The notes below the pieces were generated by a model. It worked only from the letters and a program-made list of their open reading frames with translations. It was not told the DNA's origin and did not search any database. DNA of 14,903 nt from Acidobacteriota bacterium (GTDB taxonomy: Bacteria; Acidobacteriota; UBA4820; DSQY01). A program made the position numbers and the translations under genes. Positions within the stretch are counted from its first letter, which is position 1; each line of letters opens with the position of its first letter. Below are positions 9,459-14,903 of this stretch, in pieces. The stretch spans positions 1 through 14,903 of the forward strand of contig JAKAIJ010000037.1 in the NCBI GenBank assembly GCA_021814355.1, read 5' to 3'.

Positions 9459-12400
9459 ATGCGTCTGTTCAAGCTCGCCGTTCCGTCCCTCGTCTTTACA
9501 CTCTCTTCCCTCGCGGCGTCCGCCCAGCTCGACGCCCGGCTGGTTCAGGAGCCTGCGGTCTCGGCCACCCAGATCGCCTTCGCCTACGCCGGCGACATCT
9601 GGGTCATGCCCAAGTCCGGCGGGGCCGCCTCCCGGCTGACCACCGCCCCGGGGCAGGAGCACTACCCCCGCTTCTCGCCCGACGGGAAGCAGATCGCCTT
9701 CACCGGGAACTACGACGGGAACGAGGACCTCTACGTCGTTCCGGCCGCGGGGGGCGAGGTGCGCCGGGTCACCCACCACCCCGCGCCGGACCGGATGCTG
9801 GGGTGGTTCCCCGACGGCCGCTCCCTGCTCTTCGCCTCCCCCATGATGGCCGGCCTGGACCGCTACTTCCAGCTCTTCCGCGTGAGCGCCGAGGGCGGCC
9901 TCCCCGAGAGGCTGCCCGTCCCCTACGGCGAGTTCGGCGCGGTCTCGGAGGACGGGACCACCCTCGCCTACTGCCCCAACAGCCAGGATCTGCGCACCTG
10001 GAAGCGCTACCGCGGGGGCGACGTCTCCCGCATCTGGCTCTTCGACCTTTCGGCCAGGACCAGCCGGCGGGTGGGCGACGACGGGGCGAACTACAGCCAG
10101 CCCATGTGGCACGGCGCGACTCTCTACGTCCTGAGCGACCGGGACGAGGCCAAGCGCAACAACATCTGGGCCTTCGACACGAAGACCGGCGCCTGGCGCG
10201 CGGGGAGGCCTTCCAGCCAGCTCGACGTCGGGTTCGCCTCCATCGGCCCCTCCGACCTGGTCTTCGAGAACGGCGGACGGCTCTATCGGATGGACCTTGC
10301 CACCGAGAGCGCCACGGAGGTCTCCGTCCAGGTCGTCACCGACGCCGCCACGCTGCGTCCGAGGACCGTCAAGGTGGGCCACTTGATTCAGGCCGTAGTT
10401 CCTTCCCCGACGGGCAAGCGCGTCGCGGTGCAGGCGCGCGGGGAGATCTTCTCGGTCCCCTCCGAGCATGGTCCCACCTTGAACCTGACGCGGACCCCCA
10501 GCGTCGCCGAGCGCTACCCCGCCTGGTCCCCCGACGGCAAGACCCTCGCCTACTGGAGCGACCGGACGGGCGAGTACGAGCTGACGGTGAGGCCCGCCGA
10601 CGGGTCCGGCGCGGAGCGGACGGTGACCCGCCTGGGGCCGGGCTACCGGTACGCGCTCTTCTTCTCCCCCGACTCCAAGAAGGTGGCCTTCGTGGACCAG
10701 GCCATGGTTCTGCGGTGGTGCGACATCGCCACGGGCGCGGTGACGGCGATGGACCGGGGGCTCTGGCTCTACGACGAGGTCCAGGACAACGGCCACGAGA
10801 GCCTCGCGGGGTTCGCCTTCTCCTGGTCGCCCGACAGCCGTTTCGTGGCGTGGTCCCGCGAGGTGGAGAACCGGATGGGCGCCCTCTTCGTGCACGACAC
10901 GCGCACCGCCAGGACCACCCAGCTCACCGCCGGATTCTACTACGACTTCAGCCCCGCCTTCGACCCCGGCGGCAAGTATCTTTACTACCTGACGCGGCGG
11001 ACCTTCAACGCGGTCTACAGCGACCTGGACGTGAGCTGGATCTACGCGAACGGCACGCAGCTCGCCGCCGTCCCCCTGCGCGCCGGCGAGGCCTCGCCGC
11101 TGGCGCCCCGGGACGACCAGGAACCGCCCCCTTCCGAGGCCAAGGGCGGCGACGCCAAGGCGGGGGAGGGGGGGAAGCCCGTGGCGAAGGCCGACGGACT
11201 CGAGAAGCCGCCGGCCGCCGTGACTTTGGAGCCGTCGGGGTTCGAGTCCCGCGCCGTTCTCCTCCCGCCCGCGGCGGGCAACTACTCGCACCTCTCGGCG
11301 GTTTCCGGGAAGGTCCTCTTTTTGAAGCGGCCCCTGGAAGGCGCACCCGAGGGAAGCCCCACGGCCCTGACGTACTACGACATTGAGAAACGCGAGGAGA
11401 AGACCATCCTGGACGACGTGGACGGGTACGAGCCGGCCGCTGGCGGCGAGAAGCTGCTGGTCTCCCGGAAGGAGGAGTGGGTCTTCGTCCCGGTGGAGCC
11501 CGAGCAGAAGTTCGAGAAGCCGCTCGCCACGGGCGACCTCGAGATGGTGGTGGTCCCCCGGGCCGAGTGGCGGCAGATTTTCTCCGACGCCTGGCGCTTT
11601 GAGCGCGACTTCTTCTACGACCCCAAGATGCACGGCGTGGACTGGACCGCCATGCGGGCGCGTTACGGCGCCCTCGTGGACCAGTGCGCCACGCGCTGGG
11701 ACGTGAACGTGGTCCTGGGCGACCTCATCGGCGAGCTCAGCTCCTCTCACACCTACCGGGGCGGCGGCGACGCGCCCCATGCCCCCTCGCGGGGGGTCGG
11801 GCTTCTCGGGTGCGACTTCGCGCTGGAGGGGGGCGCCTACCGGATCGCCAAGATCTACGCCGGCGCGCCCTGGGACGTGGAGGCGCGCTCCCCGCTCTCG
11901 GAGCCGGGCGCGGGGGTGAAGGAGGGGGAGTACCTGCTAGCCGTGGACGGCGTTCCGGTGGACCCGAAGACGGACCCCTGGGCGGCCTTCGACGGGCTGG
12001 CCGACAAGGTCGTCCAGCTCACGGTCAATGCCAAGCCCACGGAGGAGGGCGCCCGCAGGGTGCTGGTCAAAACGCTGGAGGACGAGGAGCGGCTCCGCAA
12101 CCTGGCCTGGATCGAGGCCAACCGTCTGCGCGTGGAGAAGGCCACCGGCGGCCGGGTTGGGTACCTCTATGTGCCGGATACCATGTACCGCGGCCAGCGC
12201 GAGCTCTACCGGCAGTTCATGGGTCAGATCACCAAGCCCGCCCTCGTCATTGACGAGAGGTTCAACAGCGGCGGCCAGATCCCGGACCGGTTCATCGAGC
12301 TCCTCAACCGCCCCGTCACCAACTACTGGGCGGTGCGGGACGGCCGGGACTGGGCGTGGCCCGAGTACAGCCACACGGGGCCTAAGGTGATGCTCATCAA

Positions 12401-12758
12401 CGGGTGGAGCGGCTCCGGCGGCGACTGCTTCCCCTACTACTTCCGCGAGGCCAAGCTCGGCCCGCTGGTGGGGCGGCGCACCTGGGGCGGGCTCATCGGC
12501 ATCAGCGGCTCTCCCGGCTTCGTGGACGGCGGTGGCGTCACGGTGCCCACCTTCCGCTTCTACACCCCCGAAGGCAAGTGGGACGTGGAGGGCCGCGGCG
12601 TGGAGCCCGACGTGGACGTGGTGGACGACCCGGCGCTCATGCAGGACGGCGCCGACCCGCAGCTCGACCGCGCCGTCGCCGAGGCGATGCGGCTCCTCGA
12701 GGTCCACCCTCCCGCCAAGCCCGCGCGCCCCGCCAACCCGGACCGGCCGGGCCACTGA
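9459..12758 (+). CDS. Secreted tricorn protease homologue (S41 family, beta-propeller + PDZ)
   Basis: A 1099-residue serine protease related to archaeal tricorn (1071 aa in Thermoplasma), thought to trim peptides. A Sec signal peptide is clear: MRLFKL, hydrophobic core to about 20, ASA|Q cleavage after residue 22, so it acts outside the cytoplasm, unlike archaeal tricorn. Residues about 25-545 carry beta-propeller repeats with PRFSPDGKQIAF, YPAWSPDGKTLAYW, FFSPDSKKVAF, FSWSPDSRFVAW and SPAFDPGGKYLYY. A Pro/Ala/Lys/Glu/Gly-rich linker (about 550-588) follows, then the core domain with Ser763-His764, a PDZ domain (about 775-870) and the peptidase core with nucleophile Ser986 (SGSGGDCFPYYF) and Glu1044 (DVEGRGVEPD). 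The 58-residue Ser-Glu spacing equals that of Thermoplasma Ser965-Glu1023. GGAGG at 9449-9453 sets the start. Its stop codon lies inside the target duplication of the downstream insertion. Confidence 0.94.
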   Translation: MRLFKLAVPSLVFTLSSLAASAQLDARLVQEPAVSATQIAFAYAGDIWVMPKSGGAASRLTTAPGQEHYPRFSPDGKQIAFTGNYDGNEDLYVVPAAGGEVRRVTHHPAPDRMLGWFPDGRSLLFASPMMAGLDRYFQLFRVSAEGGLPERLPVPYGEFGAVSEDGTTLAYCPNSQDLRTWKRYRGGDVSRIWLFDLSARTSRRVGDDGANYSQPMWHGATLYVLSDRDEAKRNNIWAFDTKTGAWRAGRPSSQLDVGFASIGPSDLVFENGGRLYRMDLATESATEVSVQVVTDAATLRPRTVKVGHLIQAVVPSPTGKRVAVQARGEIFSVPSEHGPTLNLTRTPSVAERYPAWSPDGKTLAYWSDRTGEYELTVRPADGSGAERTVTRLGPGYRYALFFSPDSKKVAFVDQAMVLRWCDIATGAVTAMDRGLWLYDEVQDNGHESLAGFAFSWSPDSRFVAWSREVENRMGALFVHDTRTARTTQLTAGFYYDFSPAFDPGGKYLYYLTRRTFNAVYSDLDVSWIYANGTQLAAVPLRAGEASPLAPRDDQEPPPSEAKGGDAKAGEGGKPVAKADGLEKPPAAVTLEPSGFESRAVLLPPAAGNYSHLSAVSGKVLFLKRPLEGAPEGSPTALTYYDIEKREEKTILDDVDGYEPAAGGEKLLVSRKEEWVFVPVEPEQKFEKPLATGDLEMVVVPRAEWRQIFSDAWRFERDFFYDPKMHGVDWTAMRARYGALVDQCATRWDVNVVLGDLIGELSSSHTYRGGGDAPHAPSRGVGLLGCDFALEGGAYRIAKIYAGAPWDVEARSPLSEPGAGVKEGEYLLAVDGVPVDPKTDPWAAFDGLADKVVQLTVNAKPTEEGARRVLVKTLEDEERLRNLAWIEANRLRVEKATGGRVGYLYVPDTMYRGQRELYRQFMGQITKPALVIDERFNSGGQIPDRFIELLNRPVTNYWAVRDGRDWAWPEYSHTGPKVMLINGWSGSGGDCFPYYFREAKLGPLVGRRTWGGLIGISGSPGFVDGGGVTVPTFRFYTPEGKWDVEGRGVEPDVDVVDDPALMQDGADPQLDRAVAEAMRLLEVHPPAKPARPANPDRPGH

Positions 12759-12759
12759 A
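12755..12759. repeat. Left target-site duplication, CTGAA
   Basis: CTGAA directly abuts the left terminal inverted repeat and is repeated identically at 13192-13196. It contains the TGA stop codon of the tricorn gene, so the insertion preserved the reading frame's end. Confidence 0.72.
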
Positions 12760-12779
12760 CCCGAATTTTGCGATTGGAA
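12760..12779 (+). repeat. Left terminal inverted repeat of the insertion
   Basis: CCCGAATTTTGCGATTGGAA. The reverse complement of 13172-13191 differs from it only at positions 5 and 13, both A/G changes. Similarity stops one base further in. Confidence 0.85.
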
Positions 12780-12819
12780 GGTGAAAGCGCGTTTGAGGAT
12801 TGGGGCATGAGAGGTTACG

Positions 12820-12850
12820 AAGTTCTGTTTCGGCACAACAAAATTCGGGG
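12820..12850 (-). repeat. Internal partial copy of the right end of the insertion
   Basis: GAAGTTC at 12820-12826 and CAAAATTCGGGG at 12839-12850 repeat, in the same orientation and order, the parts GAAGTTC and CAAAATCCGGG of the right end (13169-13191), with a longer spacer between them. CAAAATTCGGG is also an exact inverted match to the first 11 bases of the left end. The element may therefore have grown by nesting or partial duplication. Confidence 0.55.
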
Positions 12851-12955
12851 CTCCCGAGCCGGAGGCGAAGGGAGCGTCCAAGGGGTCCGAGGATACGGAT
12901 GCAGGCCGAGAAGCGAAGACATGGAGCTTCGAGGCCCAGCAGCCGTGCGAAGGAC

Positions 12956-12996
12956 GCCTGGCCCGGCGCCGTTCCTGCGAAGGAAAGCTTCCAGGC
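12956..12996. other. Compound hairpin with GCGA tetraloop inside the insertion
   Basis: GCCTGG (12956-12961) pairs with CCAGGC (12991-12996). Inside it TTCCT (12972-12976) and AGGAA (12981-12985) close a GCGA loop of the stable GNRA type. The sequence TGCGAAGGA occurs twice here, 30 bp apart. Confidence 0.5.
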
Positions 12997-13013
12997 CAGG
13001 GCGGCAAGGTGAG

Positions 13014-13039
13014 GCTCCATCGGGCTTTGCCCGTGGAGC
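13014..13039. other. Hairpin with single bulge and TTT loop inside the insertion
   Basis: GCTCCA and CGGGC pair with GCCCG and TGGAGC around a TTT loop: 11 base pairs with a single bulged T at 13020. The left arm with that T (GCTCCAT) is also exactly complementary to ATGGAGC at 12921-12927, so two alternative folds are possible. Confidence 0.7.
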
Positions 13040-13060
13040 GGAGCCCCGAAGGGCAACAGA

Positions 13061-13090
13061 GCGTTCCGGCAGGCTTCGCCTGCGGAACGC
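13061..13090. other. Long hairpin with single bulge and TTC loop inside the insertion
   Basis: GCGTTCC + GCAGGC pairs with GCCTGC + GGAACGC around a TTC loop: 13 base pairs with one bulged G at 13068. It has the same layout as the hairpin 22 nt upstream (GGC-TTY-GCC apex, a single bulge mid-stem). A small GCCC-CGAA-GGGC hairpin (13043-13054) lies between them. Confidence 0.75.
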
Positions 13091-13171
13091 GGAGCAGACA
13101 CCATGGCCCTCCCCGCCGAGAAAACACTTTTCTTCCCCCAAGAAGCATGAGGCAATTCGGAGCCCAGGAAG

Positions 13172-13191
13172 TTCCAATTGCAAAATCCGGG
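13172..13191 (-). repeat. Right terminal inverted repeat of the insertion
   Basis: TTCCAATTGCAAAATCCGGG. It is inverted relative to the left end with 18 of 20 bases matching, and directly abuts the second CTGAA. Confidence 0.85.
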
Positions 13192-13196
13192 CTGAA
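13192..13196. repeat. Right target-site duplication, CTGAA
   Basis: Identical to 12755-12759. Its final AA runs straight into the GGGAGG ribosome-binding site of the VOC gene (13197-13202), so the insertion stopped just short of disrupting translation of that gene. Confidence 0.72.
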
Positions 13197-13207
13197 GGGA
13201 GGCCGCC

Positions 13208-13591
13208 GTGAAGCTCCTCCACACCTGCCTGCGCGTAAGGGACCTCGAGAAGTCGCTGGCGTTCTACTGTGGCTTCATCGGCCTTCGGGAAGTGGGGCGC
13301 AAGCGCATCGCCGACGAGGCCACCCTCGTCTTCCTGGCGGACGAGGGCGGGGGGCACCTCGTGGAGCTGACCTGCAACCACGATGGGCGCGAGTACACGC
13401 TGGGCGATCAGTTCGGTCACTTGGCTTTCGGCGTGCCCGACCTCGCCGCCGTGGAGGCGGAGGTGAAGCGCCGGGGGTGGGAGTTCTGGCCCTCGCGGCC
13501 CGAGGTGGGTTCCAAGTACCTCTTCGTCTGCGACCCCGACGGGTACGACGTGGAGATCCTCGAGACCCAGGATCGGGGAGGTGGGCCGTGA
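13208..13591 (+). CDS. VOC-fold metalloprotein, glyoxalase I-like
   Basis: A 127-residue vicinal-oxygen-chelate protein close in size to bacterial glyoxalase I (about 135). The four metal ligands expected for GloA are in place: His5 (LLHTCLRV), Glu53 (HLVELTCN), His71 (FGHLAFGV) and Glu116 (YDVEIL); E. coli GloA uses His5, Glu56, His74 and Glu122. VRDLEKSLAFY and DPDGYDVEILE are typical family signatures. The likely reaction is isomerisation of the methylglyoxal-glutathione adduct to S-lactoylglutathione, but related VOC enzymes (methylmalonyl-CoA epimerase, thiol-independent isomerases) share the fold, so the substrate is not fixed. It starts at GTG 13208 with GGGAGG 5 nt upstream; before the mobile insertion it probably lay 12 nt after the tricorn gene. 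Its stop overlaps the start of the next gene (GTGA). Confidence 0.88.
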   Translation: MKLLHTCLRVRDLEKSLAFYCGFIGLREVGRKRIADEATLVFLADEGGGHLVELTCNHDGREYTLGDQFGHLAFGVPDLAAVEAEVKRRGWEFWPSRPEVGSKYLFVCDPDGYDVEILETQDRGGGP

Positions 13592-14373
13592 CGGCCGGAG
13601 GGAGCGACCGCGTGAGCGGCTCGGTGGACCTCCTGGACCGCGCGGCCGAGGCGGTGCAGGCCCACCTCCAGAAACACGGCACCGCGGGGCTCCCGGAGCT
13701 GCTCGACGCGCTGGCGGCGGAGCACCCTGCGATGGCGCTCCGCCTGAACCTGGCCGCCTCCCTGCGCGGCCCCTGCGCCGAAGGACGCGAGGCGGCGGGG
13801 CAGGCCCTCGCCCGGTTCCTCACCGGGGTCACCCTGGCGCGGCTTCAGTGCGCCGCCCAGTTCGCCGCCCTGGTTCACCAGTACCGGTGGACCTCCGTGG
13901 CGACCTACTCGCGGTCGGGGCAGGTGCGCGAGTGCCTCGCGGCGGGCCGGGCCGCAGGGCTCAAGAGCGCCGTCCTCTCGGAGGCCCGCCCCGCGGGTGA
14001 AGGCGTCCTGATGGCCCGCGAGCTTCGCGGCGAAGGGTACGAGGTGGCCCTCACCGCAGACGCCGCGCTTCCGGCCTTCCTCGCGGACGTGGACGCGCTG
14101 GTGGTAGGCGCCGATGCGGACGCGGGCGACCGTTTCGTGAACAAGACCGGCACCGCCCTCCTGCTGCGCGAGGCGCGGCTCAAGTCCTGCTCCCGCGTGG
14201 TCCTCACGCTTCCCCAGAAGCGGCTGGCCCCCGCCCAGCTCCTCGCCTGGAGGAATCTGCCGCTGGACCGCCCGAGGCCCCTCCCCCGGCTTCCGAAGGG
14301 AGTCGCCTGGCGGGGGGAGCTCTTCGAGCAGGTCCCCTGGGACCTGGTCAACTTTCCCCTCGGTCGCGGGTAG
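13588..14373 (+). CDS. eIF2B alpha/beta/delta-like protein (MtnA / ribose-1,5-bisphosphate isomerase superfamily)
   Basis: A 261-residue protein of the superfamily containing translation initiation factor eIF2B subunits, methylthioribose-1-phosphate isomerase and ribose-1,5-bisphosphate isomerase. Signatures: SVATYSRSGQVRECL (103-117), SEARPAGEGVLMARELRGEGYEVAL (131-155), and DALVVGADADAGDRFVNKTGTALLLREA (169-196). The N-terminal 100 residues are helical and Ala/Leu-rich, as in the family. It is shorter than MtnA (about 340-370) and nearer to archaeal eIF2B-like proteins. Asp176 corresponds to the conserved catalytic Asp, but the catalytic Cys seems absent: the YSRS segment has none. It may thus be a sugar-phosphate or nucleotide-binding protein rather than an isomerase. 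It starts at GTG 13588, which overlaps the VOC stop (GTGA), with GGGGAGGT 5 nt before it, so translation is coupled. A later GTG at 13612 is possible but has a worse site. Confidence 0.8.
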   Translation: MTAGGSDRVSGSVDLLDRAAEAVQAHLQKHGTAGLPELLDALAAEHPAMALRLNLAASLRGPCAEGREAAGQALARFLTGVTLARLQCAAQFAALVHQYRWTSVATYSRSGQVRECLAAGRAAGLKSAVLSEARPAGEGVLMARELRGEGYEVALTADAALPAFLADVDALVVGADADAGDRFVNKTGTALLLREARLKSCSRVVLTLPQKRLAPAQLLAWRNLPLDRPRPLPRLPKGVAWRGELFEQVPWDLVNFPLGRG

Positions 14374-14375
14374 CG

Positions 14376-14393
14376 CCGACGGCGATCCGTCGG
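14376..14393. terminator. Hairpin between convergent genes, probable terminator
   Basis: CCGACGG (14376-14382), loop CGAT, and CCGTCGG (14387-14393) form a perfect 7-bp stem starting 3 nt after the eIF2B-like stop. The following bases (ACTTCT) are only weakly T-rich. It sits between two genes that face each other. Confidence 0.5.
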
Positions 14394-14444
14394 ACTTCTG
14401 CCGGCCGCGCTAGCCCTTTACCGGTTCGCTCCTCTTCTTCCTCA

Positions 14445-14903
14445 TCACTTGCACCGGGCACGGATGTCCCGGTACTCCTGCGAGTCGAGTACCCCCGCCA
14501 CCACCTTGGCGCGTCCTTCCTCGGCGTTCTTGGAGCCCTTGAGGAGGGGCATCCAGGCGGCCACGCCGGCGTCGTCGGCGGCGCGGCCCAGGCAGGCCCG
14601 GTAGACGTCCAGCACGAAATCGGTGTCGCTCCGCTTGCGTCCTTTGTACTCGGGGGAGGCGAAGAAGTCCTTGCAGAGCTGCTCACGGGCGGCGCCGCGG
14701 TTCAACCGGTCGAGGTTCGAGGCGAGGCCGCCGGGGTCGGACTCGCGGCCCAGGGCGCTCCGGTAGAGCGACTTCACGAACTCCTCGCCGGGCGCGCAGG
14801 GCTTGCCCAGGAAGCCGAGGGCGTTGCGGTACTCCGCGGAGGCGACGAAGGCGTCAAGGAGCTGGGCGCGGGAGCCGCCGCGGGCCAGGTGGTCTAGCCA
14901 GCT
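14445..14903 (-). CDS. DUF4214-repeat protein, C-terminal part (start beyond window)
   Basis: The frame is open from the right edge to a TGA at 14447-14445 and gives at least 152 residues with no convincing start, so the gene continues outside the window. It contains repeated DUF4214-type units of about 50 residues. There is the end of one (WLDHLARGGSRAQLLDAFVASAEY), a complete FVKSLYRSALGRESDPGGL...FFASPEY unit, and a final FVLDVYRACLGRAADDAGVAAW...LDSQEY unit. The recurring pattern is (L/V)YR..LGR..D..G followed by a helix and ending in (S/A)xEY. DUF4214 modules are found in many large surface or secreted bacterial proteins, with unclear function. A Cys is present in each unit and near the C-terminus (ARCK). 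An internal GTG at 14777 is not a plausible start because homology runs straight through it. Confidence 0.82.
   Translation of the reverse strand, partial: SWLDHLARGGSRAQLLDAFVASAEYRNALGFLGKPCAPGEEFVKSLYRSALGRESDPGGLASNLDRLNRGAAREQLCKDFFASPEYKGRKRSDTDFVLDVYRACLGRAADDAGVAAWMPLLKGSKNAEEGRAKVVAGVLDSQEYRDIRARCK

Larger units (their letters stand above)
12760..13191. mobile_element. MITE-like non-autonomous insertion, 432 bp, with terminal inverted repeats and 5-bp target duplication
   Basis: This fills the only gene-free stretch over 300 bp in the window. Its two ends are inverted repeats of 20 bp (18 identical), with CTGAA duplicated immediately outside both. Deleting the element plus one CTGAA leaves the tricorn TGA 12 nt before the VOC GTG with AGGGAGG between, a normal operon junction. 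That independently supports an insertion. No transposase motif is seen in any frame. Minus-strand frames are open across it, but they read through the inverted repeats, have low-information content and no ribosome-binding site. The interior is rich in hairpins (12956-12996, 13014-13039, 13061-13090) and holds a partial copy of the right end at 12820-12850. The mobilising family is unknown. A 5-bp duplication occurs in several transposon families (for example Tn3, and IS1380 at 4-5 bp), and the end sequence did not let me choose one. Confidence 0.78.

Noticed and set aside
9246..11780. An 844-codon minus-strand open frame opposite the tricorn gene
   Set aside because: Same reasons: biased composition, no domain, and the plus-strand gene is unmistakable.
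13119..13133. AGAAAA-CAC-TTTTCT inverted repeat near the right end of the insertion, considered as a terminator
   Set aside because: The stem is A/T only and short; it could be chance. It was not listed as a separate terminator.
12637..13224. A 195-codon minus-strand open frame spanning the whole insertion, and 147- and 201-codon frames overlapping it
   Set aside because: They run through the inverted ends into neighbouring genes, have no ribosome-binding site or recognisable domain, and the interior is dominated by hairpins. A tiny transposase was considered, but no catalytic motif is visible.

Overview
The window is 14.9 kb of very GC-rich bacterial DNA, densely coded on both strands. It has clear Shine-Dalgarno sites (GGAGG type) in front of most genes, and several GTG starts. 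The gene content suggests an aerobic or facultative heterotroph that oxidises fatty acids and exports a large tricorn-type protease: hybrid malic enzyme, HAD-ECH beta-oxidation protein with thiolase, bacterial tricorn homologue, DUF4214 protein. This mix fits Acidobacteriota or a deltaproteobacterial-type lineage. That placement is an impression from gene content; no marker gene is present to settle it.

Layout, left to right. (1) 53-2302: MaeB-type malic enzyme fused to a phosphotransacetylase-like domain, followed by a near-perfect intrinsic terminator. (2) 2423-4751: an NCS2-like nucleobase-type permease and a nitrilase-superfamily amidohydrolase. Each has an extended -10 promoter candidate almost touching its start codon. 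(3) 4794-5384, minus strand: a short serine O-acetyltransferase (CysE), convergent with the hydrolase and divergent from the next genes. (4) 5576-9249: a two-gene fatty-acid beta-oxidation unit, a HAD-ECH bifunctional enzyme and a thiolase, which together turn enoyl-CoA into acetyl-CoA. (5) 9459-14373: a secreted tricorn-protease homologue, then a glyoxalase-fold (VOC) protein and an eIF2B-like protein whose start overlaps the VOC stop. (6) 14445 to the right edge, minus strand: the C-terminal part of a DUF4214 repeat protein.

The most striking feature is not a gene. Between the tricorn stop codon and the VOC ribosome-binding site lies a 432-bp non-coding insertion (12760-13191). It is bounded by 20-bp imperfect terminal inverted repeats (18/20 identical) and flanked by a perfect 5-bp direct repeat, CTGAA. 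Removing the element and one CTGAA copy restores a compact operon junction in which the tricorn stop lies 12 nt before the VOC start, with the ribosome-binding site between them. It has no recognisable transposase and contains several strong hairpins, two of which share a design (a single bulged base and a pyrimidine triloop). I interpret it as a MITE-like, non-autonomous mobile element. It also contains a partial internal copy of its own right end.

Functionally, acetyl-CoA made by the beta-oxidation pair and pyruvate and NADPH made by the malic enzyme belong to the same central-carbon network. The sequence does not show that they are co-regulated. No tRNA, rRNA, CRISPR array or recognisable transposase gene was found.
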